Origin: Oxytricha trifallax
Taxonomy: Eukaryota > Ciliophora > Spirotrichea > Sporadotrichida > Oxytrichidae
NCBI GenBank assembly: GCA_000711775.1
Contig: ARYC01001245.1
Coordinates: 1-64,000, forward strand
DNA length: 64,000 nt
Direction of reading: 5' to 3'
Positions 1-10,349 of this stretch are shown one piece after another. A model generated the notes under the pieces. The model made no database searches, was not told the DNA's origin, and was given only the letters and a program-made list of their open reading frames with translations. Position numbers and translations under genes: made by a program. Positions within the stretch are counted from its first letter, which is position 1, and every line of letters starts with the position of its first letter.

Positions 1-228
1 TATAACGTTCCCTATAGCCCACAGTTTAATGGAATCGAATTTTATTGGAGTTAAATTAAGACTCATTACAAGAAACTGCTGCTGTATCACCTTATGCATG
101 ACTTGCCTATAGATACAGTAGACTTGATTCAGAGTAGCTGCAAGAGAGTAAGCATAGATAAGACAACAGTTTGTGCGAGAGAGGGAAGAATGAATGTTTA
201 TAAATAAGTTTTAGATTTAAATGAATGA
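1..228 (+). pseudogene. TBE 42 kDa transposase, C-terminal fragment (TBE-A)
   Basis: Reading with TAA/TAG as Gln from base 1 gives YNVPYSPQFNGIEFYW, then the conserved C-terminal tail, ending at TGA (226-228). The motif NGIEFYW carries the Glu of the DDE triad seen in the full copies; the two Asp residues lie left of the window. The family is the TBE transposase, related to the IS630/Tc1/mariner DDE group. Within the visible part the frame is open, but the companion genes of this copy are broken, so function is unlikely. The gene converges on the 22 kDa gene, with 6 bases between the two stop codons. Confidence 0.85.
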
Positions 229-234
229 ATAAGT

Positions 235-971
235 TCACATATTAAATTAACCCATAAAGGGGTTTGGCTTCTTTTCTCCTCTTATTATGGCTTGCTTGAG
301 CCAATATTTCTTCTCTCAGAGCCAGCTCCTGAATCTATGTTAATTTCATCTGGCTTTTAAACATCTTTATAAAGTCTCTTGTTCACTTCATGATTGGTCT
401 ATGACTTTCTTTCTCTGTGAAACTTTGCATGCTCTTTCATTAGAAATATACCAGTTCCAGATTTTCCTACAAAGTTATGAATCAAAGCTTACAAGAATGC
501 CTTGCTTCTTTTAATTTCAGGAGAAATAGAGTAGCGTTTCTTGTGAGCTTCTTCAATGATCTCTCTGAGATAACTCTCTCTTAAAGTGCCAAAAACACCA
601 AAGAAGAAGCTACTTTCTGGAAGTTTGTTAGAGAGATGTTTCTTGGTAGGAAGATAAACTACCAACTCTTCATCTTTCATCGCATCCTCGTAGAGATTAG
701 TGACTGAAATCTCTGGATAGTTTGGTATTTCTATCAACTTAATTTCATTGTTTTTGAAGGCTTTCTTCTCATCACAGAGAATAGCATTTAAGAATGAAAT
801 TTTGGTACCTTCCATCGTTGGAAGGAATAAACCCACTATAATATATGATTAAGTACATGTCACATGCTTACCATGCTGAGAGAGGTATCGATAGAGATCT
901 TAATTGCTTCTAAAACTTGAGATCATTTCTTAACCTTCAACCCTCTTCATTGCAGTACTTATAGATTCCAT
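235..971 (-). pseudogene. TBE 22 kDa protein gene, internally deleted (TBE-A)
   Basis: The minus strand encodes the TBE 22 kDa protein of unknown function. Start ATG is 971-969 (MESIS...), and the stop TGA is at 237-235. The stretch from MGLFLPTMEG to SISPE aligns with the 22 kDa protein of the other copies. Both small introns are recognisable: one starting GTAAGCATG near 880 and ending TATAG near 842, and the 26-nt one (GTAAGCTTTG...TTTGTAG) near 470-495. A segment before the second intron (about 20 residues, containing the SETW-like motif of other copies) is deleted, and the first exon has a frameshift. The protein has no recognisable catalytic motif. Confidence 0.8.
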
Positions 972-1116
972 CCTTGTTCCTTCTCTTGTTATTGATTTCA
1001 AATTTTAATATATAGAGTTCTGAATCCTACTGTTAAAAATCTTAGTATTAAATATGGGCATCTTACAGGAGGTCAACCTGGTAAGCATACATGCAGTAAT
1101 GGGAGTTTAAACATAA

Positions 1117-2359
1117 GTTGAATTGGTTCAGAAAGATAAGGATCAGCTCCCTATTAAAAAGATACAACATATCATTTTAATGTGAAGACTGCCAAAATTC
1201 TTATCAATGAATCTAGCTTGAAGAGGCATATCATGAGGTACACTCTGGGAGAGCTAAGACCTACTTTAAGCATGATTAATTAGATGGTAGATATTTATGC
1301 ACTTCCTGCATGAAGTCTTATATTCACTCAGCTAAAGTAAATAGGCATATGCAAAAGCATCTTTTAAGCGATTTTCCGATTAAAGATGAGGAAACTTAAA
1401 AGCTTTTACCTGCTAAATGAAAAAATAACTCTCTTGAATAATAAGAATAACAGTAAGAGAGACTTATTAGATAAAAGCGATTGGAGTCAATGAATCAAAC
1501 AGCAAATTGCATGCATATAGTATGCTTATAAGAGAGAGCAATGTTTATACCTGCATTATATGCAGTCGATATAAGCAGCTGTATTGAAAACTATTTGAAT
1601 ATTGACGTACCTAACAAGGTAAAACTTATAGTTGTTGATGAATTCGCATACAGGGTATATCCATTCAAGTATCTCATTAGAACGAGCAATTTTAAAATGA
1701 GTTTGCAAATGAATACATAGTATTGAGACAGGCTTAGAAATATAGTTTAAAAATTTACTTAGACTCGATGGAGTTATTCTTGCCCATGGCTTTGTTGCAT
1801 TAAGACTAAAAAAATATGAATTGACTTTGAGAGAGTATCTTTATCAAAATAGATACCCAGATGATTTAAATGAGATACTGTCAGAATTGATTAAGGTTGT
1901 ATAAGAGCTTCATGTATTTGGGTATGTGCATAGAGATTGAAAATGTTATGTTAAATCTCTGTCCATTAGAAGTAGTCGTCGTTGATTTCAATAGAGCAAT
2001 AAGACAAGAGATAGTGACTTTAGCTAAGGTTTTAGGCACTCCAGGATACTTCCCAATAAGAGAGAAATGGAAAAATGGCTCTGTATAATGGGATGTTTGG
2101 GCGGTAGCTGCAATTATCTTAGAGTGCGATATGGAAAGTATGTCATACTTTGAAAAAAAAATATGAGATATAATCAATAATTTTGGCTGTTAAGCATATT
2201 AAACAAGATTAAATATGGAATGAAATTAAGAATATAGTTGAGATGGTAATCGTAAAAGTTCCAGCATATCCAAGATAATTATTGGATGATATAATAGAAC
2301 AACTATAGACTTTTAAATTCTAGAGATATAACCTAGATAAGCAGATAATATTTGTTTGA
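1117..2359 (+). pseudogene. TBE 57 kDa zinc-finger/kinase gene, N-terminally truncated and frameshifted (TBE-A)
   Basis: Traces of the two zinc fingers (CEDC; CTSCMKSY...H...H) lie at about 1180-1370, and a kinase-like domain at about 1540-2359, ending at TGA 2357-2359. Compared with the intact copy at 7783-9231, the N-terminal ~60 codons are missing. Several in-frame TGA codons are present, and the catalytic loop is destroyed: after HRD an 8-base deletion removes the LKPE part and shifts the frame (near 1936). The DFN motif (VVVDFNRA) survives at about 1975. The upstream junction near 1070-1115 looks like a deletion that joins the conserved block preceding the 22 kDa gene directly to the zinc-finger region. 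Confidence 0.82.
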
Positions 2360-2402
2360 ATTAAGTACACTAATACTCGTTAAATATTCATGAAATTCAT
2401 TT

Positions 2403-2482
2403 AAAATCTGCGTTTTCTCTATTAACCCCAATATAAACTACAAATCAGAGCACTTATAAAACTCACTAAGGGTTTTTGGAGC
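2403..2482 (+). repeat. Eroded terminal repeat of TBE-A
   Basis: The sequence around CACTTATAAAACTCACTAAGGG aligns with the inner part of the TBE1 inverted repeat, but the telomere-like G4T4 block reads GGGTTTTTGG and then diverges. The outermost bases and the AAT/ATT target duplication are no longer recognisable. Confidence 0.7.
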
Positions 2483-2493
2483 ATTTTATATCA

Positions 2494-3005
2494 ATGATAA
2501 AATTAACAAATTAATAAACATAAGAATAAGCTTGAATTTTATAGGTGCGAAAGTGTTGATATGAAAAGGAAATATAAATTGGTTAAACGTGATATATGCG
2601 ATGTATTAATTGTCGAAGAGTTTTTACTTTTTGAATGCAAAGGCATTTAGCTCATAAATGTCGATGATATAATTAACAAATTAATATAGAGAAAAATAAG
2701 CTTGAGTTTGATAGTTTGGAAAGTCTTGATATGAAATTGCAATTTAAATAGGTTAATCGTGATTTTTGCGAAGTTGAATTTTCAATGTGGTTACCCATTG
2801 TGAAAGCGAAGATGATAAGCTCATTAATTTAAATTATTAACTTAACAAATTAATAAAGAGAAGAATATGCCTGAGATTGATAGTCGCTAAAGTATCAATA
2901 TGAAATTGCAATTTAAATAGGTTGAACGTGATTTCTTCGATATGTAAAATATCGAAGAGTTTTTACTTTGTATAAGCGAAGGCGATTAGCTCATATATTT
3001 TTATT
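2494..3005. repeat. Diverged ~165-bp tandem repeat, about three units
   Basis: Three units share, in the same order, TTAACAAATTAATA, AAGCTTGA-like, GATATGAAA, TTTAAATAGGTT, CGTGATTT and GAAGAGTTTTTACTTT. The phase marker TTAACAAATTAATA occurs at about 2513, 2673 and 2842, giving spacings near 160 and 169 bp. The units differ by many substitutions and small indels, so the array is old. It starts directly beside the decayed TBE-A end. No ORF is supported. Confidence 0.8.
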
Positions 3006-3605
3006 TATTATTTACATATAAGCATCGACAAGATTTAACTTGTTAAGGACAATTAATTTATTATTATTTAATATTCCATTATTATTTTCTAATTTTTTTA
3101 CATAATTTATTTAACCCTCTTTTTTTCTGAATTAATTTTATTTTTTTAGTTAGTATTTTCTTTGATATATTATCATATATATATATATATTTTTTAATTA
3201 TTGAATCTTTAATCAAGCAATTCAATTAATTCTATATATATATATTACAATTATATTTATATAACTTATATTATTTTTTATGCAAATCTAATTACATTTC
3301 ATTCTTTTTAAAAATATTTACACTCTTTTCTACATAGTATTTAAATTTCGAGTTAATAGTTATCTCATTACTAAATAATTATATTTGTTTCACCTTAAAT
3401 TACAATTTTTATATTTATTAACGCACATAGCCTTTATTGTAATTTATTGATTTTTTATTACTGTACCATTATCTTTATATAAATGATTATAATTGAAATT
3501 ATTTAATTTAAATTCTTTCTATATTATTATAATTTCCAAATTATTACCTAAAATATATAATAATTATTAAAATTGTCTTAATCAACATTTGATTATATAA
3601 AGATA
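3006..3605. other. AT-rich spacer with short AT microsatellites
   Basis: No gene is visible. There is a dinucleotide AT run at about 3173-3190 and another at about 3232-3245. The rest is low-complexity A+T. Confidence 0.6.
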
Positions 3606-3620
3606 TTTTATTTAAACTTA
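3606..3620. repeat. 15-bp target-site duplication of the LINE (3' side)
   Basis: TTTTATTTAAACTTA, identical to 12823-12837. Confidence 0.88.
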
Positions 3621-3770
3621 GTAATAGTAGGAGTAGTAGTAGTAAAATACTTTAGGTAAAATAAAATTATGAATAATCACTCTAGAGAAATATATAAAGC
3701 AAGTGTATCAGATTTAGTGGAAATCTACAGAATAACAGTGATACCTCACTTCCCACTCTTTATCTTCTTC
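3621..3770 (-). other. LINE 3' UTR and (ACT)n tail
   Basis: On the minus strand the sequence runs from the stop of the second ORF into a tail of repeated ACT triplets with some variants (about 3645-3621), directly followed by the target duplication. It does not share the GATCGGG...GACCTC module of the compact elements at 46.9 and 61.8 kb, so it represents a different non-LTR lineage. Confidence 0.75.
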
Positions 3771-5399
3771 TCATTCATCCTTCTTCCCTTCAGCTTCTCT
3801 TGGATCTTCTTCAACATCCTTCTCACTTCTTACGTTCTTCTCTAGCATTTAACGGTTTCCTCCTATGGAATCTTCTTCTCTTTTCTTTTTCATCAACGAG
3901 TTCTCCCTCTTTCTTTTCTTTGGGTTTTGCGTGAATAGGCATTCTTCTATCTCCGAAACCTCATCCCCAATTTCATTGATTTCTCTTCCTTCTCTATCTA
4001 TGGCCTTTTCCAACTCAGTTTTGCTGAAGTTCTCCAGAACCATCTCATCCCAAGTATCAACATTTATTGCCTGGGTATAGCTTTGAGATCCGACCTCGTC
4101 GTTCATTCTCATCCACATAGATTCATTCTGCTGTTCTTGTACTCTTAACATTTCTTCCTTTCTCAACGCGAACCCTGACTTCCCTATTTCCATCTTCATA
4201 TACCCCACTTCTAGGTTCAGCATCATGTGTTATCTCTGCATTTGTATCCAATCTTTCACAAATATCTGAAATACCGGCTCACCTGGAAGTTCAAGGACCA
4301 GGTGATTTATTATCAGTAGAGCTATGATGCCACAATCTTCTGGGAGCATGCATTGATTTTTATCTGCTTTTGTTGCTATCTTCTTCACCTCATAGTCCTT
4401 GCCCATGGTTCCTATAATTACCTCATTAAGTCTTCTCAGGTTCTTCTGTAGTATTGCCAGACTTCCCACTTATCTTCTTGGGTCATAAACTTCCAACACT
4501 TTCCCTTACTTTTCAATCTTCATTACGACCCAATTTTAGCAGTTCTTTACGGAGCCTTAAAAGCAAACTGGAATAATAATTCCCTCAATCTCTTCCATTT
4601 CTCTCCAGTATTTGCTATTGTCCAGCTTCCAGTTCATAGTTCCTATTGTTTTCTTCATCTGTGCAATACCTTGCTCTCTCATAATAATCGGTGGTAATAT
4701 CAAATAGTTCATTCTCACTAAGCTGGACTACAGTTCTTCGATTTGCTTCGTGCAGGATTCCATTGTAATTTCCATGATGTGATTTCCAGGTATCATGTCA
4801 TCATGTCTCCATTCTTAGTTGATCTCCTCCCAATGGCACCTTTGTTTCTCTGACCAGGGTTGGTCCTCTCTTACTCCTCTTCTTCTTGCATGTTTCCTAT
4901 CTTCGAACTTCCTCACGAGAGCTTTCTCTATCCTGTTTCTTGTGCTAGGGCAGCAAACAACTACTACAATCCTTGTTACCATTGGCTCCCACCCTTTTTT
5001 AGCGTAGATAATCTTTTCAAAATCCTTGCACGTTACCTCAGCTAGGTCTAAAAGATTCTTCAACTTCATCTAATCACTCTGAACGCAGATTGATCCGTCA
5101 ACATGTCTCTCAGTCTGACTTCTCTGCTTCTGTGGTTCATTAAGTTTCTTGCTTGGGTTAGATTTTCCAATCTTCAGCTTGTTCTTAAAACCCATTTGTT
5201 TGTTTAAGGGAATCTCCTCTTGATATCTGCTTCTGAATCCTAGGGCTTCCCAATCTTTACTTCTGTCTCTGTGGTCAAACCTGATCTCGTCGACTCTTTC
5301 TAAATATCTGTTCTTCTTGTTGTCACGTCTCCTGCTGCTCAGGTCCTCCATAAATGTATCTCTTTAGACTACTTTCTTGTTAAATTGAGAACTTTCCAT
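3771..5399 (-). CDS. LINE second ORF, 542 aa, with Ulp1-like (C48) cysteine peptidase signature
   Basis: An uninterrupted 543-codon frame runs from ATG 5399-5397 to TGA 3773-3771 with in-frame TAA/TAG as Gln; this length does not arise by chance. The N-terminal ~110 residues are basic and polar. At about residues 125-165 there is a CCPST motif followed by KALVRKFEDRKHARRR. A C-terminal-half region resembles Ulp1/adenain-type peptidases: IIIPV, NWVVMKI, VYDPRR, then QCMLPEDCGIIAL, which supply the expected Asp, Gln and DCG Cys. The His normally found in the (N)HW motif is Asn here (CQNWV), so activity is doubtful. The C-terminus is strongly charged (KKRKREN). The ORF follows EN-RT by 95 bases and is preceded by a copy of the element's own leader. 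Peptidase assignment is by motif only. Confidence 0.78.
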
Positions 5400-5441
5400 G
5401 TGATCACCGTCCTTTTTTAATTTACTATTTTAATTTATTAT
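5400..5441 (-). promoter_or_regulatory. Internal copy of the LINE 5' leader in front of the second ORF
   Basis: These 42 bases match 12781-12822, the complete leader of the element, at 40 of 42 positions. The match stops one base past the position corresponding to the element's 5' boundary, and that extra base could be chance. Both copies end immediately before an ATG. The likely role is an internal promoter or translation leader (inference). Confidence 0.8.
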
Positions 5442-5494
5442 TATATTATATCTCTCCGATTTCACTGCTTTATAAACTCATTGGATCTTGATAT

Positions 5495-7640
5495 TCAAAT
5501 ATTTTGTTTTGATGGTTTATTTTTAAGTATACCTTCTTCAAATGCCTTGTCCATCTTTTTAACATACGTCACTCTGAAAATCTTCTTTATTGGTTAATAA
5601 TATTCATGCTGTTCTAATGCTCTAATTCTTTAGTCTAGCCAAATCATATTCGTAATTATTTCTATTTGTGTTTGACTTTTCATGTCTATTAATCTATGTT
5701 CTTTCACTTGTTTAGAGAATCTGTTAGGGTCACCAGCAGAATTTATTAAAATTGCACTATTTCATGTTATTTGCATCCACTATCACTTTGTGAACATTGC
5801 AGTAGTGGCACATACCATAGGAAGCTATTGTCCTTCCCTGGCTTATCGCCATCATTGTGTCCATCACATTTTTTGTTATAAATAGTTTTTTATTCTTTTT
5901 GAGAGACTTCTCTTTCTGCTTAATCTCTATTGTTGCCTCCTTTGGTTTTATCATATGCTCCAAGTTAGATTTGAACTTTTTCAAGTTCTTCTGAACTATT
6001 TGCTGTATTATTTCGCCTGTGTTCGTATCTTTCAGCTACGATACATTCCTTAGTACTTTATTAGGAATGTCCCTTGCCGTTTTTAATGCTATACTTTACA
6101 TACTTGGCCGTTACTAGAGGGGTGTATTTATAGATCATAAGTGACCTAATCTGAGCCACCATTATTGAGTCACTTACTGTTGGGTTGGTGGATTTTGTAA
6201 TTCTCTAGTATATCTCTGTTTGCCTTTTCATTTCATCCCACGTGCTCTTTAGTAACTGTCTAGTGTTTAGGCATATATTCATCCCCAAATATTTCGCTTC
6301 TTGTACCTTCTTAATGCGTTCATTTTCTTCAACTTTTTCAAATTGTTATGCGTCTGTTAGAAATACTGTTTTCTTAACATTTAGTCGCAAGTTGTGAGTT
6401 TCCTCTATTTTTCTAAAACCATCAATTACTCTCTTAAATTATTATGCATCTTTTATGTTGACTAGCAGGTCATCAGCGAACGCTATAAGTTTGCCCTATT
6501 TTATAAGTGACTTCAGTTCTGGTTGAGAGAAAAGGGTGTCTTGTAGTTACACATTAAATAATAAAGGAGATATTCTGCTTCCTTAGGCAACTCCTTTCTT
6601 TATTTTGATTTCCTTTTCCTCATAGAATATCTTGTTGTTTTTGTATAGTTCTTCGATAAGGTTCACTGCTGTCATATCATCTCTATTCTATGCCTTCAGT
6701 CTTAGTATCAACATAAGTTTGTCTTTCCAGACTGAATCGTAAGCATTTTGAAGGTCAAAAAGGAGGTATGCTTCCCTTTTATTTGACCTTCTTCTTGAAA
6801 CTTTGATGTGTTCCAACATTCTTATCAAGTTAACATGTGTACTTTTGCTCTCTTTGATACCACTTTGGTAATTCCCAGTTTAAAGAATTTTACTTTTGTT
6901 TTCTTGGATATTTAGAATTACCTTTTAAACTATTTTACTTAGATGTAAGTTCACCACTATTGGTCTAGTATCGCTGATTTCTGGATAATTATCACCCTGT
7001 TTCTTCCTTAGAAAAATTAGCCTTCCATCCTTGATGTACTATGGTAACTACCTATAATTCAACCATTTTGTGATCTTTTGGCTCACTATATACTAAATTT
7101 TTTCAGATTTTAGTATGATTTTCCCATCAAACCCATCTGGAACAATGGCTTTGTTGAAGTTACACTCTTTAATGGCCTTCTTCACATCCTCAATTTAGCA
7201 GAATTACTCATCATCCTAGCTGTTTAACATTTGAATGTCCTTTTTAGCTCCTTGAGATAACTGTTCTTCCCTATCGTCATTGAATAGCTGACTGTAGAAC
7301 TCTACTACTTTAGCCTTTTAGATTTCTCCCACTTCAACTCTCCCTTTATTGGTTAAGCTTACATTTGGGTCTTGGTTAGTCTTTTAATAAAGTGAAAAAA
7401 ACCTCTTAGGTCATTCCTGTCTAGGCAATGTTCCATTTCCTTGATCGTTTCCTTCCATTGCGCTTTTAAGTCTAATTTATTATTATTGATACCATTCCCT
7501 TCTCTTCTAAGCACCCATTCTGGTGGTCTTTGATACCAGTTTCTACTCTTGCTTTACTTTTCTAATTTATCTATTCTGAATTGGCTGGTCCAAATCTTTC
7601 TCTGGGAGTTCTTTCCATTCTTCTATGTAAGTTTTCCAGC
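5495..7640 (-). pseudogene. LINE EN-RT gene, reverse transcriptase half (3' part)
   Basis: On the minus strand after the TBE1 interruption. Recognisable RT blocks in order: IRMLEHIK region, motif A (FDLQNAYDSVW, near 6750), motif B (KKGVAQGSRISPLLFN, near 6580), motif C as FADDLLV (near 6470), and the thumb-like region with KKTVFLTDA and KYLGMNICL (near 6270-6370). A putative zinc-binding C-x2-C-x2-H motif (MCHYCNVH) lies near 5800. The C-terminal frame ends at TGA 5497-5495. Several frameshifts (for example near 7350 and near 5750) make this a pseudogene. FADD and GxxQGSxxSPLLFN are diagnostic of non-LTR reverse transcriptases. Confidence 0.9.
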
Positions 7641-7643
7641 ATT
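7641..7643. repeat. ATT target duplication of TBE1 (left)
   Basis: ATT directly outside the element, repeated at 11758-11760. Three-bp AAT/ATT duplications are typical of TBEs. Confidence 0.88.
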
Positions 7644-7724
7644 CAAAACCCCAAAACCCCTTAGTGAGGTTTATAAGTGCTTTGATTAGTAGGGTAAAGT
7701 TGGGGTTTTATTAGGGTTAGTAGA
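7644..7724 (+). repeat. TBE1 left terminal inverted repeat, 81 bp
   Basis: Begins with 17 bases of C4A4 telomeric repeat and is identical to the reverse complement of 11677-11757. Confidence 0.95.
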
Positions 7725-7782
7725 GAAAACGCAAGTTTAATGAGACTTTAATATGTATTTAATGAGTATTAGTTTAATTATA

Positions 7783-9231
7783 TCACACGAATTTTACTTG
7801 CTTGTCTTTGTTGTATCTCTTGAATCTCGCTTTCTTTAGTGGTTCGAGCATATCGTCTAAGGATTGTCTTGGATATGCTGGAGCTCTTACTATTATCTTC
7901 TCTACAATCTTCTTTATTTCTTAGCATACATCATCTTGTTTTATGTGCTTCTCAGCTAGATTTATTGATTATTTTTCATATTTTGTATTAATGTAAGTCA
8001 TGCTTTCCATATCGCACTCTAAAATTATTGCAGCTACTGCCCAAACATCCCACTAAATAGAGCCATTAGTCCATTTCTCTCTGATTGGGAAGTAACCTGG
8101 AGTACCAAGAACCTTTGCTAAGGTTACAATCTCTTATCTTAAGGCTCTATTAAAATCGATTACAACTACTTCTAAAGGGCAAAGGTTTAGCATAACATTT
8201 TCAGGCTTCAAATCTCTATGAACGTATCCAAGCTCGTGAAGTTCCTAAACACCCTTTATCATATTAGATAGAATATCATTCAAGTCATCTGGGTATCTGT
8301 TTTAATATAGATAATCTCGGAGAGTCATTTCAAACTTTTTTAGCCTTAGTGCGATGAAACCAAACCCTAAAATAACACCATCTAGCTTGAGCAAATTCTT
8401 GCAATCTTTTTTCTAAGCCTCTCTAAGTACAATATATTCGTTAGCAAACTCATTTTGATACTGCTCGTTTTTAAGGAGATAGCTGAAAGGATATACCTTG
8501 TAGGCATAGTCATCAACCACTATGAGTTTTGCTTTAGCAGGTACGTTTATATGTAAGTAGTTTTCAATACAACTGCTAAGGTCTACTGCATTTAGTGCAG
8601 GAATATACATGGCTCTCTCTTAAAAGCATGCTAAAAAGACATTACCAGCAGGTTGATTCATTAATTCTATTCGCTTCTGCCTCTTGAGCTTCTCCTGTTG
8701 TTCTTTTTAAGTCTCAAGATTATTAGATTTTCTTTTAGCGGGCACTAATTTCTAAGTCTCTTTATCTTAAATCAAGAACTCACTTAGGTGATGCTTCTGC
8801 ATATGTTTCTTAACTTTAGCTGAGTGAGTATAAGACTTCTCACAAGTCGTGCACTAGTACCTGCCATCGACCTTATCATGCTTAAAATACACCTTAGCTT
8901 TCCCAGAGTGAACCTCTTTCATATGTCTCTTCAAACTGGAATCAGTAGAGAAAAGATTTTAGCAGTCTTAGCATTCAAAAGTTTTAATCCTTTAAATCTG
9001 AAGCTGTTCCTTTTCTTCCTCAACATCTTTTATTAATGTTTAAACTTCTATTTCAGCTTTCTGTTTCATGTTTTAAACCTATATAATAAAAACCTGTGCT
9101 TCAAATTCAAGAGCTCTTAGCTCTGCCTCCCTCTCAATATATATAACTTCTTGTTTCTTGGTTGAACCAAAGTTAAGCATTGATTGACCTGCTCCTAAAA
9201 GTGCCGCTCTACGATTTAAGTTGACCGCCAT
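7783..9231 (-). CDS. TBE 57 kDa protein: C2H2 zinc fingers plus kinase-like domain (apparently intact)
   Basis: ATG 9231-9229 (MAVNLNRRAALLGAG) to TGA 7785-7783 is 1449 bases, 482 codons, with no frameshift that I can find; this fits the known 57 kDa TBE product. Two C2H2-type fingers lie at about residues 80-150 (CQDCQNLF...H...H and CTTCEKSYTHS...H...H). A kinase fold follows: a candidate ATP-binding Lys in AYKVYPF (~235), a Glu in NEYIVLREA (~255), the catalytic loop VHRDLKPENVML (~335) and, in place of DFG, VVIDFNRA (~355), then GTPGYFP and WDVWAVA. DFN instead of DFG recurs in all copies. The role in transposition or germline DNA excision is not known from sequence. It is transcribed divergently from the 22 kDa gene across a 566-bp spacer. 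Confidence 0.93.
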
Positions 9232-9797
9232 GTTTAAATTCAAATTTAAAATTCTATTATAAAGCTCTTAAAACCTCTATAGCTATAGCTGGACTATATA
9301 GGAGTTGCTACAGCATTAATGATGGTTTGATCTCACCTCTAAGACTTCATATTTATACACAGTTTATAACTATAATTTTTGTAATTTTGCACTTAATAAT
9401 TTTGATTCTGGTACCAACTCAGATAAAGTTCAGGTTGGTACTGGTACCAATTAAGTTTTGAACCAGATTGGAACTTTTCCATTAAAACCTCACTGCATTA
9501 AAACTAGGTACTAATTAAGTTTTGGTACTATAAAATTGGTACCAATTAAACTTAAACGAATTTAGTACCGGTACTAATTAAATTTAAACAAATTTAGTAC
9601 TAATTTAATGGAACTAAATTGAAAAAAATGGAGCTCCATCTCTGAAGTTTGTTACAGCTTCTGCAAACCTTCTCCACGTATCTTTACAGGGTTGACCTCC
9701 TATAAGATGCCCACATTTAATAGTAAGATTTTAAAGGATAGGATCCAGAAGTCTATAAATTAAAACTTGAAATTCATTAATAGGAAGAGGAACAAAG
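9232..9797. promoter_or_regulatory. TBE1 divergent intergenic region with GGTACTAATTAA repeats
   Basis: This separates the 57 kDa and 22 kDa start codons. About 9410-9610 holds repeated copies and inverted copies of GGTACTAATTAA / GGTACCAATTAA, spaced by AAACTTAA-like stretches. TBE-D has the same block at 50840-51060. A conserved block GGGTTGACCTCCTATAAGATGCCC lies close to the 22 kDa gene (about 9690-9715). A shared control region for the two divergent genes is likely but inferred. Confidence 0.65.
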
Positions 9798-9895
9798 ATG
9801 GAATCATTCAATGAACAAATGAAAAGGGTTGGCTCAAGAAATGATATCAAGATTCAGAAGCAAGGAGGATCTCTATCGATACCTTACTTAGCATG

Positions 9896-9931
9896 GTAAA
9901 ATAAATTGATGTTAATCAACGATATATAAAG
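9896..9931 (+). other. Intron 1 of the 22 kDa gene, 36 nt
   Basis: Starts GTAAAA, ends AAAG. Removing it joins the LTQH codons to GLFLPTMEG as in other copies. Confidence 0.75.
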
Positions 9932-10323
9932 TTGGTCTATTCCTTCCAACGATGGAAGGTACTAAAATATCATTCTTAAAAGCAATACTCTGCGAGGAGA
10001 AGAAAGCTTTTAAAAACATAGAATCAAACTGATTGAAATACCTAACTACCCAGAGATTTCAGTCACAAATCTATACGAGGATGCAATGAAAGATGATGAA
10101 GTGGTTATTTACCGTCCTAGCAAGAAGTAACTCTCAAATAAATTGCCTGAAAGAAACTTCTTCTTTGGTGTTCTTGGTACAATCAAAGAGGATTATTTGA
10201 GAGAAATTATAGAAGAAACTCATAAGAAACGCTACTCTATTTCTCCTGAAGATTAAAAGAAGCAAGGAATACTAATAAGCGAGACGTGGCTAGCAGAGCT
10301 TAAGAAGCATCCTTATCTCTCTA

Positions 10324-10349
10324 GTAAGCTTTGATTTATAACTTTTTAG
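10324..10349 (+). other. Intron 2 of the 22 kDa gene, 26 nt
   Basis: GTAAGC...TTTTTAG. It is not a multiple of three, and removal restores PGTGIFLMKE. It has 26-nt counterparts in TBE-A and TBE-E and a 26-27-nt one in TBE-C; the donor is mutated in TBE-B. Confidence 0.82.

Larger units (their letters stand above)
1..2485 (+). mobile_element. TBE-A, right part of a decayed Telomere-Bearing Element
   Basis: The gene order (42 kDa plus, 22 kDa minus, 57 kDa plus) and the sequence match the three-gene TBE plan of the complete copies at 7644-11757 and 49084-53183, in the opposite orientation. The left end lies outside the window. The right terminal repeat (about 2403-2482) still resembles the TBE1 repeat, but the final C4A4/G4T4 telomeric block is eroded, so the exact end and target duplication cannot be read. 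All three genes are damaged. This is the oldest-looking TBE1-subfamily copy here. Confidence 0.88.

Noticed and set aside
3865..5045. Plus-strand ORFs rich in Ser, Leu and Phe
   Set aside because: Antisense shadows of the 542-codon LINE second ORF.
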